Assembly (NCBI GenBank): GCA_015234045.1 | Contig: JADFWU010000002.1 | Span: forward strand, 62,001 to 126,000 | Direction: 5' to 3' | Source of the DNA: Magnetococcales bacterium | GTDB taxonomy: Bacteria; Pseudomonadota; Magnetococcia; Magnetococcales; JADFWU01 | DNA length: 64,000 nucleotides | Shown here: positions 37,601 through 45,651 of the stretch, in pieces | How the letters are laid out: every line of letters begins with the position of its first letter | Position numbering within the stretch: the first letter of the stretch is position 1 | The notes under the pieces: generated by a model | Told to the model about the DNA's origin: nothing | Seen by the model: only the letters and a program-made list of their open reading frames with translations | The model's database searches: none | Program-made: the position numbers and the translations under genes

Positions 37601-38721
37601 CCCGGCATTATCAGTGCCACTTGGCGTGTTTCACCGCCGCAGCTGATCTGGTCGTTTACCTGCAATACATCACTGAAATTGACACCCACGGCGCTGACGA
37701 CATTCAGTCCTGACTCGAATGTGATTTTGCCGCCTCCGGCATAGGACACCGGGCTTGATGTCGTATTGATTCTGATTACTGGTTTGGAATTGATGGCATT
37801 GGCTGCGGCACCTGTGATCTTGTCGCCGCTGTAATACGCGTATTGTTGGACTCCGCCCAGTTCGTTGGTAAAACTGGTTAGCGCATAGGGGCATACGCCA
37901 CTGGCGCTATCATAGGTAAACTGCATTCCCTGAGACTGTTTCTCGAACACACCGCCATTGTTGAGATTCATGGAGACTGAAATGTTTTCCAGCTGCGGGA
38001 ATCCGTTAGAAAAACCGTGTAGCAATTCGGTCTTTCTGGTGTTGATCCCTTGATTTCCGCTCGTAACATCAATCCATGCCTCAACTGTTGTGAGGAGGTT
38101 GTAGCGGTCTTCGTAGATGAACTGTAACTTATCTCCCTTAGAGTTCGTTATCGAGTCCAGATCCATGTTGCCGTTGGTGTAGGTAAAGAGGATCTTGTCT
38201 TCCCAAACGAGGTCCTGAAGAGTGCTCAAATTCCAGAGAGTGTAACTGCCCAGGCTGGCAGTATTGCCAAGGGTGTATTTGTTTCCGTTATTTGTATAGA
38301 TATCCCAAACGACAGTGCCGCCTGAACCACTTTTGCTAAATTTCCAATGAAAATATTTTCCTGATGCCCTGTAGTCAGTCCCTTTGCCGTCCACATCAAC
38401 TAAAAGATAGGCGGACAAGCCATCCAGGAAGAGATACCCTTTGGCCGCATCGTGTACTACTTTCGGATAATCGCGTACTTTCCAGCCATAGCCTCCCGCC
38501 GTATTGCTGGATGCGGGAGCAAGTTGGGCGGAGGCGCTATTATAAAAAATACTCACCTCGAAATCGATATTCACCCCAGAAATATTTCCTAGAGGAATGT
38601 TCAAGTTAACGCATCCTAAGAATGGGTTAACATTGTTAGTCTTATCTTTTCCAAGAATGTTAGATATGGGGTATATATTGTCTGGATTATTCTGAACTAT
38701 GTTTTGCTCAGGCAAAAGCAT
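31645..38721 (-). CDS. Giant RHS/YD-repeat protein
   Basis: A 2358-residue protein with GAGGGA before the ATG at 38721. No signal peptide is seen. The N-terminal ~300 residues resemble the beta-rich start of RHS proteins (NPFLGCVNLNIPLGNI, GGYGWKVRDYPKV). Five ~70-residue modules follow (about 326-397, 398-468, 686-757, 760-827, 828-897), then carbohydrate-binding-like beta domains. YD repeats (YDNAGNVLSI, YDKFGRLKEAI, YDANGNINRI) occupy about 1600-2000. The RHS core ends with YDPYLTRFYAPDPLHQYPT and YSDPNGEW near 2125. The ~230-residue tail is Gly/Ala-rich (GGAIGGVSGAA) with no toxin fold I recognise. RHS proteins form shells around a C-terminal effector; the effector here, if any, is unknown. 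A Hint gene lies 120 bp downstream. Confidence 0.88.
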   Translation of the reverse strand: MLLPEQNIVQNNPDNIYPISNILGKDKTNNVNPFLGCVNLNIPLGNISGVNIDFEVSIFYNSASAQLAPASSNTAGGYGWKVRDYPKVVHDAAKGYLFLDGLSAYLLVDVDGKGTDYRASGKYFHWKFSKSGSGGTVVWDIYTNNGNKYTLGNTASLGSYTLWNLSTLQDLVWEDKILFTYTNGNMDLDSITNSKGDKLQFIYEDRYNLLTTVEAWIDVTSGNQGINTRKTELLHGFSNGFPQLENISVSMNLNNGGVFEKQSQGMQFTYDSASGVCPYALTSFTNELGGVQQYAYYSGDKITGAAANAINSKPVIRINTTSSPVSYAGGGKITFESGLNVVSAVGVNFSDVLQVNDQISCGGETRQVALIMPGGDQLVVDSPWSTSSKEADYAIIPFFEGLGEITFSNNLTAVSGNGVNFHQQLKAGDAIKCGTDIRTVVSITPSGEQLVVDSPWSSEAIKAQYQVIPDVTAALASAVVDYSLYYDFENLFYDQNQGLIQYNQVSGYPGGMPTTRPDGSHSDPYGHIAYYYFNGTAAASLKKFENHDATLAQNSLLYGMRYLSETFTTDDKKGSEDVVTATFYYALANTSTSGVDYIKLIKRVDSLDGVDQTTDIIYNEEINLPVSYIKNVRNPKQYEGSEFNEDFEESDITYAFELYQELSAYNQLTASGVETVLMRSSADSAFQGSGTVTVVSGLTAVDATGVNFKDEMKIGDQIKCGNEIRTVRFISSDGDQLVIDKAWGIDAKNSSYTIIPTFNGLGGITFLSGQKSVTGVGVNFHNQLDVGDQIICAGSLRTITVINTDGSGLEVDEAWTLSVTNAVYTIRCLFQGAGTATIVNGMPLVSGNGTQFTKQLGTGDQITCAGETRTVISIPPSGNQIIVDSPWGIDANNAPYTVTPKVFHITASKVNEFKDWGGGKWDLNKVMQLRHEVPLEQFHISAPPVLPADLWQQTEEVISRTSGGLPQVSTDIYDIVSSQSFDKEYNTFQIANYSNADIQSNQASYCGFEQYEQYSGNWTLSAGSISTSEALTGSCSYSGQNIQVAASVFSPVSSTGYMVCGYVHLQPGASCTVGFMNNGNWSVKEQSSYDASGPAWVYVQAYLASPSSADIPTITVTDGAVDHIYFTPINATFTANVWDWSNKRITAVLGNNGTVNKMYYDQFGTALAAADTGGTLSEIRIDYNSCGGNYAHTGNTSYDDLFPNCMISISSPTAAQWEDFYFTASTGFPAGNLTNMSIGNHKMLASSGTSSSNPAKAEYATVISADDYGLFTELSIPSASWNDSQWIGLTIGSGTDEVQVLRIGSKLVMKLAGQEIYSVSFANPPSSLKLLVAVLEESHLLVYGNGRLFFEHLFENRVSGAVRLISSCPESYFYNFAYVENPPIESQTYDGFRQQRQAISVISATSTHLTESLYGGKLNILSALTKSTNLDGMGGVSSRSGFAEFDHENMEVSGVVTQNWPAQYNTKPYASSVIYNKSPNLRIASKGTGGDFTAGDQATDFNYSDNSGAHFQFNAEEMNVTTSIGPDGLRVVRYYNRNSILFGRIRIDDTRNITHLTGFEYDDHLRLSATYFPNAYQSGTLNKDIYFQTNGYDFYGNLQSRNDSDSGYNQFRYDSTNRVRLAEDANGRAAATNYLTYVKYDCLGRTIEEGIYTGNPSTVTEADLNNPAWPTSNNQWQIKREYDSDTASSEYGIGRLIKVETPVSSLLYKYDQHGNVIKLTQTINGISKAFLFTYDNAGNVLSITSGTDYDVHYSYDRLDRVSAIGSADNPQLYASYEYENGTLVEKLNNGAITRNMTINAGGMPEKIDDDFFTETLYYGTRHNGQSGYHNGQIASAQYQFKTQHWSAAPADYVYEYTYDKFGRLKEAINSVDANASVGGNGHEVDYDANGNINRIDRGTAAVICSYQSNCNKIENSGSGQSYSHDANGNITSSERLGIKTISYNSFNNLTEQIVKSDASTVNYYYDGDNRRARFLSVSGATQIDRLYFCALGPDPLLSIENGSSITAYIYGPTGLIASSKGGENRFYLKDHRGSTRVVVNADMSVAANFNYMPYGELITNTSQEGDGNTLYRFTGQEWEKETGLYNFKARMYDPYLTRFYAPDPLHQYPTPYIYSENPLSYSDPNGEWFGWDDAIAIGLGAIIGGGLELAKEAVMGEEISWKKVAIHAAIGAAAGELALYTAGGSLAAAATNVGAEMASGAVIGGAIGGVSGAAKHVFSDNTGNSFWKDVGLGAAEGAFDGAAAGLVSAPARAVGSAKAYSWSRPIRGSMVDSTLQIARQSKKIGAISFATANGVTSITNSIINGKSVKDSAIDLVKSIAVGAISGASYNLKAKYIPFYGEQLDEELTGLQLTHLINH
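36020..36666 (-). repeat. Three tandem ~70-residue modules in the RHS protein (units 3-5)
   Basis: Each unit reads roughly F.G.G..T...G...V...G..F...L..GD.I.C....RTV..I...G..L.VD..W......Y.I.P. Unit 3 is about 36666-36455, unit 4 about 36455-36240, unit 5 about 36240-36020. All keep GD-Q-I-x-C and a VD..W motif. Confidence 0.8.
37318..37745 (-). repeat. Two tandem ~70-residue modules in the RHS protein (units 1-2)
   Basis: Unit 1 (about 37745-37530) and unit 2 (about 37530-37318) carry the same pattern as units 3-5, including the shared segment LVVDSPWS. They are separated from units 3-5 by about 220 residues. Confidence 0.8.
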
Positions 38722-39284
38722 GGAAATCCCTCATGTAATTTCGTTGTCGCCGACTTGACAGCAAAATAGTCGCCATTGTTTGTTTTTGTCTAATATATAA
38801 AATATTATAATTATTTATCCAGAACGGATAGTGGGTTTTTTTATATATTAGGTGATGTGAAATGGTTGTTGCGGCAATCATATTTAACTATGTTGTCCAT
38901 TTGAATATTCCAAACCACTCCATGGAGTGTACATATACTCTTACGGTGATACAACATATTTTTATAAAATAAGCATGCAGCAATACTTTCAATTGTTTTA
39001 ATTTAATTACCATGACAATTATTGATTAATAAAAAGTTGGGAACTATTTCGTGTTAACTAGAAATGGAATTTATCATTCATCTTAATTGTGTTAAGTGAG
39101 TAATCTTGCACTCAATAAATATATAAATTTTGCATATCAATATGTAAATGCAGATATGAAAGATGTTATATTTAATTTGTTGTGTGTATTTTTAATTTAA
39201 AGTATATGTTTTATCCCTAAAAATATTCAATTTACACCAATACGTGGCCCTTAGATTGCCATTAGGGCCGAAAAAAGAATTATA
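38722..39284. other. 563-bp A+T-rich spacer upstream of the RHS gene
   Basis: No gene is convincing here. The stretch is distinctly A+T-rich, typical of a promoter region or a horizontally acquired edge. It contains a perfect 14-bp palindrome CACTCCATGGAGTG at 38916-38929, about 200 bp upstream of the RHS start, a candidate operator. GGCCCT/AGGGCC (39246-39269) can form a small hairpin. Confidence 0.45.
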
Positions 39285-39400
39285 GTGCTTTCGTCTAAAA
39301 TTTGAACAGTTGACCGTTCCAGCCCTGGTGATGTTTTTGCTCTGATGATCTGCTTCGCATATCGAAAGCGGCGCAATAAATATCACCAGAGCTTCTACTC
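39285..39400 (+). repeat. Dispersed repeat R1, copy 3 (full)
   Basis: Same element as 14982-15102, with the same left part (GTGCTTTCGTCTAAAATTTG) and hairpin arms. Its right end reaches the TGA stop of the leftward ligase-fusion gene (39399-39401), so the insertion may have supplied that gene's stop codon. Confidence 0.85.
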
Positions 39401-42400
39401 AATGGGATGATTGTTTTTTTTCGTGACGCTTAACCGCCAACCCCGAAAGATCAACCACATGCTCTTTGGGATGGAAAAAGAGGTTGGTATAGGTCAGATT
39501 GGCAAAAGAATTTTCTGTATTGTTACGAAAATTATCCGCAGAAAATAAACGCACCCCATGAACAACTGTTTTGTAGTCTCGTGCACGCAACCAGCGGGTT
39601 ATGTCGGCAGTTACCGCTCGGCTAATATTTCGGATATAGATAAATGGGCGCTGGTTTTGAATGAGGTTTTGTGCGCCTTGAATCACCATCCATTCCATAC
39701 CCTCTACATCAATATGCAGTAGCTGACATCGGGTATTGGTTTCATCCAGTGTGACCACGCGCGTAGGTGTGCCGCTCATGGGTTGCATTAATGATAGCCC
39801 TGCAAAGTTATTGGGCTGTTTGGCATTTAACTCTGGAATGGTGAGAGAACCGTTCTCTTGACCAACGGCCCAGGGATGACATCTAACATGGGTCATCTGG
39901 TTTAACATCACGTTGGTGCAAAGGGTTTGATAGGGAATGCGTTGTGGCTCATAGGCAACGACTCTTCCATTGGCACCGGTCATTCGAGCGAGAGCCACCG
40001 TATGTGTGCCCATGAATGCGCCTACGTCAATGATGGTTTGACCCGGCCGGATTATGCGTTCCAGTAATTCAAGCGCTTCTTGAGCGTATTGGCCGTATTG
40101 GTCCAGGGCCCGGCCCAAGTAAATATCATTGATATTGTAGAGTAGTGGCCCGTATAGGCAGGGCCGCAGGCGCATGAAGTCGCTTTGTGCCAAATGGGTT
40201 GGATCAGTGATAATTTCTGCTTCAGATTTATCCTTAATAAATTTATTCCAAATTGTTGTTATTGAATTTAAATCTATAGGAGAAACTTGATTGAGCTCAA
40301 TGCGCGCTTGAAAGCTGGTCTCTAAAAATCCAATAAAGCCCGCCAATCCCAAAGAGTCCAAAACCTGACCATCAACAATATGTTCAAGATCGGGATTGGA
40401 TAGACTACTTTTTTCGATCACAAAGGCGCGTGTCATTTCATAAAAATGCGCTCTGCTTCCATCCCAAACCATCAGTCGATCATTATTAATCTTTGGTCTC
40501 ATGTTTATGAAACCAATAGATTGATCCATTTGATTAAAATAAAATTGACGATGATTCAAACTCAAATGGGCGTAGTCCATTAATCGCCCGGCATCCATCA
40601 GGCCGTTTTTTCCGATCAATGGTGAGCAGATATCAATAAATGGCATATGCAATTTATGGCACAGTTGCGCCATTTTTCCATAGAACATCCCTTGCCACAG
40701 GTAGCGCTGTTTCGGTGTGCCGCAAACGGGCCATGCCTGATCCTGATTATCAATATTTTCCGGGTGGGTTGGAATCCCGGTCATGAACGCCACTTGTCCA
40801 GGCCGCCAGGAAAGCAACAGAGTGAAAAATTGCTCGTACTGGGCAATGGCTTGATCAATTGCCTTAATCGGATCTTCTGCCTGTGGAAAATAGGTTCGAC
40901 ATTCAGGCTCACCAGTTGTGATGATAAATAGATCTTCAGAGGCCGATTTCTGGTGTAGCTCTTCAATAAATGGTGCCGCCTTGATCCAGTTTTGCGACCA
41001 GAGGACACCAACCCAATGGGCTTCCAATCCCTCATACAAGCTCTGATGCGCTTTTGGTGTACGCCAAAAGATCCGCACATGAGAATCACCGATAATTTGT
41101 ATCGTCCGGTGCTTGATCCGTTTGAAGGCATCCAAATTTGCCTGGCGGGCAATCTTCCCGGAAGAGGTCTTTTTCAACCACATCCGAGGCACGGCCACCA
41201 GGTTTGCTTGAATATCAAAATGTACCGATATCTTTTGACGCAGCGTTTCACACAACTGGTTTTTTTCGGATATGTCCATCGGTTTGGACGGCTCAAACAG
41301 CAATAAAATCTGTTCTGAGTCCAGAGCCTTGTCAAAGTAGCCAATTGCCACTACACGGCCTTTATGGATAGCTGGATGGGCGTTAACGCTATTTTCAAGA
41401 TCTTGAGGATAGATGTTCTTGCCGTTGTGGATGATCAGATCTTTGCTCCGCCCGGAAATATAGAGTTGATCCCCGTGAATAAAGCCAAGATCTCCAGTTG
41501 GAAACCAACCGTCTGAACGCGGTTCTGACTGTCCGAGATAGTGTGGGATGGTGCTTGGTCCTTTGAGCAAGATTTCACCGATTTGATGGGGATCTGACGC
41601 ATCAATTCGGATATCAACGCCCGTAATGGCAGTGCCACAGCTAAACAGTCGAATCTCTCCAGGTTGGCAGGGAGAGGATTCAGAATTCACGGTCTGTTCA
41701 GAAAGAATATCGACCTGATGTTGACCAAGTGCCCCTTGACTCAGCGTTAAGCAATGCGGCGGTTGGCAAATGGTGGTCTGAGTGGCGGCAAACACATTTT
41801 CAGCCAACGCATAACTGATGCCCAACTGATCGGGACGAACAGCATGATGGTTGATAAATCGTTCAAAAGCCCGCTCTGTCACAGGTTCAGAGCAGTTGAT
41901 AAAGCACCGCATGCTGGATAGATCAAAGTCCGCAGTGCTTCGGCAGAGCAACGAAAAAGCAAAGTTAGGTAGCCAACAAAGCGTTGCACGGCTGTGTTGA
42001 ATGGTCTCAAGCAATAAATCCGGTTGTCCAACCCACTGGAAGGTATCCAGAAAAATTGCCGGTGTCTGGGTCATCATTGGCAATAAAAATGTCGCAATCA
42101 GCCCCATGTCATGATAGAGCGGTAACCAACTGACAATGAGATCGTCCGAAGGATTGAGTGCTAAGGATTGGGCATAAGCAGAGAGTTGAGCATGCAGTCG
42201 TTCAGCATCAATAGCTACGGATTTTTGCACGCCAGTCGAACCGGAACTGCACTGAATAAATAATGGCGCACCATGCGATTGTGGTGGTCGCAATCTGTTC
42301 ATGTCTTCGTGCCAATCGGGCAAGGAATCCGGTGTGATCAGTTGCGCGCTTTGCGTAAACGCTCTATCTGATTCAAGCCCAATAAATGCCAAATTCCCAA

Positions 42401-42743
42401 AGCTGGCTCGGTAATTGTCCAATTTACTCTGAAAATCTTCAGCACTGATCTTAATTGTCGAATAAGAGATAAATACTGGTTGACGTCCAGCCAAAATCGT
42501 ACCCCACCAAGCGGCGAGCATCTCCGGTGTCATGTGGCCGAAAATGGGAATAATTCGATCCGGGCAGGTTGTGATAACGGTTGCCCAGCGCTGACACAGT
42601 TTTAGAAATGTGCGGCAGGAAACAGGCTGTGGTTCAGGTGTTGACAGCAGGCGTATGGAGAAGAGAGTACGCTCTTGTTCTGCCCAGCTGGTAAACAGGC
42701 TCTGTACCGATTCAATGGATATGTCAGCAGGAGTGGTACGCAT
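39399..42743 (-). CDS. Acyl-AMP ligase / SGNH hydrolase / acyl carrier / FkbM methyltransferase fusion
   Basis: A 1114-residue four-part protein. (1) Residues about 15-540: adenylate-forming ligase close to fatty-acyl-AMP ligases, with the P-loop CSSGSTG (165-171), LPLYHDMGL, GDLG (417-420) and the catalytic Lys in SSGKIARQ (530). (2) About 547-745: SGNH/GDSL hydrolase, GDSH (552-555) and the catalytic pair D723-x-x-H726. (3) About 760-840: acyl carrier domain with DSLG, Ser797 being the likely phosphopantetheine site. (4) About 885-1065: FkbM-type methyltransferase, IIDVGAFMGTHT (904-915) and IDVEGMEW. Together these could activate an acyl group, load it on the built-in carrier, then transfer or release and O-methylate it; this is inference. 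The ATG has only a weak ribosome site. Confidence 0.82.
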   Translation of the reverse strand: MRTTPADISIESVQSLFTSWAEQERTLFSIRLLSTPEPQPVSCRTFLKLCQRWATVITTCPDRIIPIFGHMTPEMLAAWWGTILAGRQPVFISYSTIKISAEDFQSKLDNYRASFGNLAFIGLESDRAFTQSAQLITPDSLPDWHEDMNRLRPPQSHGAPLFIQCSSGSTGVQKSVAIDAERLHAQLSAYAQSLALNPSDDLIVSWLPLYHDMGLIATFLLPMMTQTPAIFLDTFQWVGQPDLLLETIQHSRATLCWLPNFAFSLLCRSTADFDLSSMRCFINCSEPVTERAFERFINHHAVRPDQLGISYALAENVFAATQTTICQPPHCLTLSQGALGQHQVDILSEQTVNSESSPCQPGEIRLFSCGTAITGVDIRIDASDPHQIGEILLKGPSTIPHYLGQSEPRSDGWFPTGDLGFIHGDQLYISGRSKDLIIHNGKNIYPQDLENSVNAHPAIHKGRVVAIGYFDKALDSEQILLLFEPSKPMDISEKNQLCETLRQKISVHFDIQANLVAVPRMWLKKTSSGKIARQANLDAFKRIKHRTIQIIGDSHVRIFWRTPKAHQSLYEGLEAHWVGVLWSQNWIKAAPFIEELHQKSASEDLFIITTGEPECRTYFPQAEDPIKAIDQAIAQYEQFFTLLLSWRPGQVAFMTGIPTHPENIDNQDQAWPVCGTPKQRYLWQGMFYGKMAQLCHKLHMPFIDICSPLIGKNGLMDAGRLMDYAHLSLNHRQFYFNQMDQSIGFINMRPKINNDRLMVWDGSRAHFYEMTRAFVIEKSSLSNPDLEHIVDGQVLDSLGLAGFIGFLETSFQARIELNQVSPIDLNSITTIWNKFIKDKSEAEIITDPTHLAQSDFMRLRPCLYGPLLYNINDIYLGRALDQYGQYAQEALELLERIIRPGQTIIDVGAFMGTHTVALARMTGANGRVVAYEPQRIPYQTLCTNVMLNQMTHVRCHPWAVGQENGSLTIPELNAKQPNNFAGLSLMQPMSGTPTRVVTLDETNTRCQLLHIDVEGMEWMVIQGAQNLIQNQRPFIYIRNISRAVTADITRWLRARDYKTVVHGVRLFSADNFRNNTENSFANLTYTNLFFHPKEHVVDLSGLAVKRHEKKQSSH

Positions 42744-42820
42744 TATGATGAAGCTCTATCGAATTAATGAAGGACAAAAATATTCCCAGAGAAACAGGAT
42801 AAAAATAAAATAAGCAAAAA

Positions 42821-42850
42821 AAAAGACCCCTGAGCAATCAGGGGCCTTTT
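42821..42850 (-). terminator. Terminator of the petABC operon
   Basis: Stem AAAAGACCCCTGA (42821-42833) / TCAGGGGCCTTTT (42838-42850) with one mismatch and a GCAA loop. On the leftward strand it is followed by a run of nine Ts, making a good intrinsic terminator 26 bp past the petC stop. Confidence 0.85.
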
Positions 42851-42876
42851 GATAATCATCAGGACTGGTTCAACAT

Positions 42877-43707
42877 TTAGTGAATCTTCGCCCAGATCCG
42901 ACGCTTCAGAGCATACAGAAGTGCTGTGAAGATGATCAGGTAGATGATCACATAGATGCCCAGTGATTTACGCTCCATCAGCGTAGGCTCGGCAGTCCAG
43001 GACATGAAATTCACCACATCCTTGGAAAGTTGAGCCAAAGTGGCTTGTGTGCCATCAGCATACTCTACTGCTTCATCCATCAAAGGCTGAGGCATAGCAA
43101 AGAAGTGGCCTGGGAAGTACTTGTTGAAGTTACTACCCATACCGATACGCAGCACAACTTCTTTGACGTAAGCCGCGTTATGAGGATCAAGATGTAAAGC
43201 TTTGGCAATGGCTTTTACTTCCTCTTCAGACAGATCTTCATCTTCATACGCTTCTTCAACCAGAGCGGTTTCCTCTTCAGTGAGGTAACCGGTAAGGATG
43301 GCGTTGACATAGTTCTCATATCCTTTACGGGCCTTTGTCATCAAAGACAGATCCGGTGGGACAATATTGAAAGAGTCAATAGCATCTTCTTTACTCATGG
43401 CTGAGAGCATTTTGTCAGTTTTGTTTTTGCCCTGACTTTCAGCCATTTCTTTGACTTCTGCTTCGGTATAACCGAACTGACGCAGAGCATCGAATTTGAT
43501 GTATTTAAACGAGTGGCAGCCCATGCACACTTCAACAGCAATCTGGGCACCACGTTTCAATGAGGCATTGTCGAACTCACCGAACACACCTTTGTGATCC
43601 CAATCCAGTTTAGGCAACGGTGCGCCTCCGCTGGATGCTGCACCCACCTGCGGCAGAAGCAGTGCCCCAATCAGGGCGGCGAATCGGATTGACTTTCTCA
43701 GATTCAT
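42877..43707 (-). CDS. petC: Ubiquinol-cytochrome c reductase, cytochrome c1
   Basis: A 276-residue cytochrome c1 of the bc1 complex, which passes electrons from the Rieske protein to a soluble c-type cytochrome in the periplasm. It shows a signal peptide (MNLRKSIRFAALIGALLLP), the haem site CMGCH near residue 51, the Met-ligand region HFFAMPQPL, and a C-terminal anchor (IYVIIYLIIFTALLYAL). An acidic insert (LVEEAYEDEDLSEEEV) lies between. The ATG at 43707 has GAGGAG upstream; the frame extends further but overlaps petB. It lies 14 bp after petB. Confidence 0.95.
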   Translation of the reverse strand: MNLRKSIRFAALIGALLLPQVGAASSGGAPLPKLDWDHKGVFGEFDNASLKRGAQIAVEVCMGCHSFKYIKFDALRQFGYTEAEVKEMAESQGKNKTDKMLSAMSKEDAIDSFNIVPPDLSLMTKARKGYENYVNAILTGYLTEEETALVEEAYEDEDLSEEEVKAIAKALHLDPHNAAYVKEVVLRIGMGSNFNKYFPGHFFAMPQPLMDEAVEYADGTQATLAQLSKDVVNFMSWTAEPTLMERKSLGIYVIIYLIIFTALLYALKRRIWAKIH

Positions 43708-43721
43708 GACTGGCTTCTCCT

Positions 43722-44930
43722 CTACAGGCTTTCGGGTACGGGTTTGGGTTTTTCGATGCCGAACTGTGTGATGAACCAAAGCAACACAAAGTAACCAAAA
43801 TACACTGCGGAAGCAGCCCGGCCAACAAAGACGATAGGAACGCCACCAAGGATAACGGAATCTGCTGGATTGTATCCAACCCAACCAAGAACGAAACAGT
43901 TAACCAAAAAGATCCAGAACAGAGCCCGGCTCAAAGGACGATAGCGGAATGAACGAACCGGTGACCTATCAAGGAACGGCAATACAAACAGGATGGCAAT
44001 CGCACCGCCCATGGCCAAAACGCCCGCCAATTTACTGAACTGTCCCAAAAAGTCGATGGAACGCAAGATGGCATAGAAAGGCAGGAAGTACCATTCAGGC
44101 ACGATATGTGCTGGTGTCTGCATGGGATTCGCTTCGATGTAGTTGTCCGGCTCCAAAAAGAAGTTCGGCGCAAAGAACAGAAACGAACAGAAGACGATAA
44201 GGAACACACCCAATCCATAGAAGTCCTTGATGGTAAAGTAAGGATGGAAAGGAATGTTATCCTTGGCTTCCAGATCGATACCGTCAGGATTGTTGGAGTG
44301 AACCGCATGCAAAGCCCAAATGTGCAGGCCAACAAGACCAGCCACAACAAAAGGCAGCAAAAAGTGCAAGGAGAAGAAGCGATTCAAAGTAGGGTCACCC
44401 ACTGAGAAACCACCCCAGAGCCAGATTACCAGGTCTTCACCGACAACTGGAATTGCACTCATCAGGTTTGTGATAACAGCGGCACCCCAATAGGACATCT
44501 GACCCCAGGGAAGCACATAGCCCAGGAAGGCTGTTCCCATGAGTAAGAAAAACAGGATAACGCCAAACCACCACAAAATCTCACGAGGTCGCCGGTAAGA
44601 ACCGTAATACATACCTCGAAGGATATGGATGTAGATGGTTATGAAAAAGAAGGTTGCGCCATTGGCATGCATATAGCGTAGCAACCAACCGAAGTTCACA
44701 TCACGCATGATGTGTTCAACGGAGTCAAAGGCCAGCACGGCATCTGGTTTATAATGCATAACCAGAAAAACGCCAGTAGCGATCTGAATAATCAGAATGA
44801 AAAGCGCCAGAGAGCCAAAGTTCCACCAGTAGTTCAGATTCTTCGGGGTGGGATACTCTGTGGCCTGGCTTTTAATCATTTCGGTGACGGGCAGACGCTC
44901 GTCTACCCAGGCCATGATTCGATTTGACAC
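43722..44930 (-). CDS. petB: Ubiquinol-cytochrome c reductase, cytochrome b
   Basis: A 402-residue membrane subunit holding both b haems and the quinone sites. Landmarks are [20 protein letters not shown] (haem-ligand His in helix B), [30 protein letters not shown] (helix D ligands) and PEWYFLP, the PEWY motif of the Qo site. It starts at GTG 44930 with AAGGAG 8 nt upstream. The single polypeptide of about 400 residues is the full-length b type, not the split b6/subunit IV form. Confidence 0.96.
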   Translation of the reverse strand: MSNRIMAWVDERLPVTEMIKSQATEYPTPKNLNYWWNFGSLALFILIIQIATGVFLVMHYKPDAVLAFDSVEHIMRDVNFGWLLRYMHANGATFFFITIYIHILRGMYYGSYRRPREILWWFGVILFFLLMGTAFLGYVLPWGQMSYWGAAVITNLMSAIPVVGEDLVIWLWGGFSVGDPTLNRFFSLHFLLPFVVAGLVGLHIWALHAVHSNNPDGIDLEAKDNIPFHPYFTIKDFYGLGVFLIVFCSFLFFAPNFFLEPDNYIEANPMQTPAHIVPEWYFLPFYAILRSIDFLGQFSKLAGVLAMGGAIAILFVLPFLDRSPVRSFRYRPLSRALFWIFLVNCFVLGWVGYNPADSVILGGVPIVFVGRAASAVYFGYFVLLWFITQFGIEKPKPVPESL

Positions 44931-44962
44931 GGGGATATCTCCTTATCTAGACCGGAGCTGAA

Positions 44963-45490
44963 TTAGCCAACAGCCTTACCGATAACCAAGGTGCTGTCAT
45001 CTTTGTACGTATAGTAGGGAACCGGCAGATTCTCCGGTGCTGGACCTTGGCGGATCCGCCCTGACGTGTCGTAATGGGAACCGTGACATGGGCAGAGGAA
45101 TCCGCCGTAATCACCTGTTCCAACAGGTTGTGGAACGCAGCCCAAGTGCGTACAGATAGCCAAAACCACCAACCATTCGGGATTTTTTACCCGGCTGGCG
45201 TCACTTTCAGGGTCCAGCATGCTCGCATTGTCATCTGTGCGGGCTCTTTCAATCTGCTCGGGTGTCCGATGCAGAATAAATACCGGTTTTCCCTGCCAGG
45301 GAACAGTGATCATTTGACCTTCAGAGATGGAGCTGATGTCCACCTCGGTGGTAGCCTGGGCTAACACGTCCGCAGAAGGGCTCATGGACTTAATGAACGG
45401 CCAGGCAGCACCACCAACACCGACTGCACCGACCAAGCCGGTGGTCAGTAGCAGGAAATCCCGGCGGTTCTCTTCGTGCTCAGTAACCAT
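44963..45490 (-). CDS. petA: Ubiquinol-cytochrome c reductase, Rieske iron-sulphur protein
   Basis: A 175-residue Rieske protein. The N-terminal twin-arginine-type segment [19 protein letters not shown] both anchors it and suggests Tat export. The [2Fe-2S] ligands are in CTHLGC and CPCHGSHYD. It is the first gene of petABC, starting at ATG 45490 with GAGAG upstream; the frame continues upstream without a better start. It is divergent from trmL, with the operon promoter presumably in the 161-bp gap. Confidence 0.95.
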   Translation of the reverse strand: MVTEHEENRRDFLLLTTGLVGAVGVGGAAWPFIKSMSPSADVLAQATTEVDISSISEGQMITVPWQGKPVFILHRTPEQIERARTDDNASMLDPESDASRVKNPEWLVVLAICTHLGCVPQPVGTGDYGGFLCPCHGSHYDTSGRIRQGPAPENLPVPYYTYKDDSTLVIGKAVG

Positions 45491-45651
45491 GGACTCTCTT
45501 AACCTCCCATGAGGTGAAAGAAGAAAAATTATCGAAACGGTCTGGACCATGAAAATCAATCCAGCCATATTTAGAAGATCCAGGGATCTTTGCAAACAGA
45601 TCTCTCTACGTCAAGCTATCCTCATTAATAAAACGCTAACTCGGTACGCAA

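Noticed and set aside
43708-43884. N-terminal extension of cytochrome c1
   Set aside because: The open frame continues upstream into petB in another frame, but the signal peptide and ribosome site clearly place the start at 43707.
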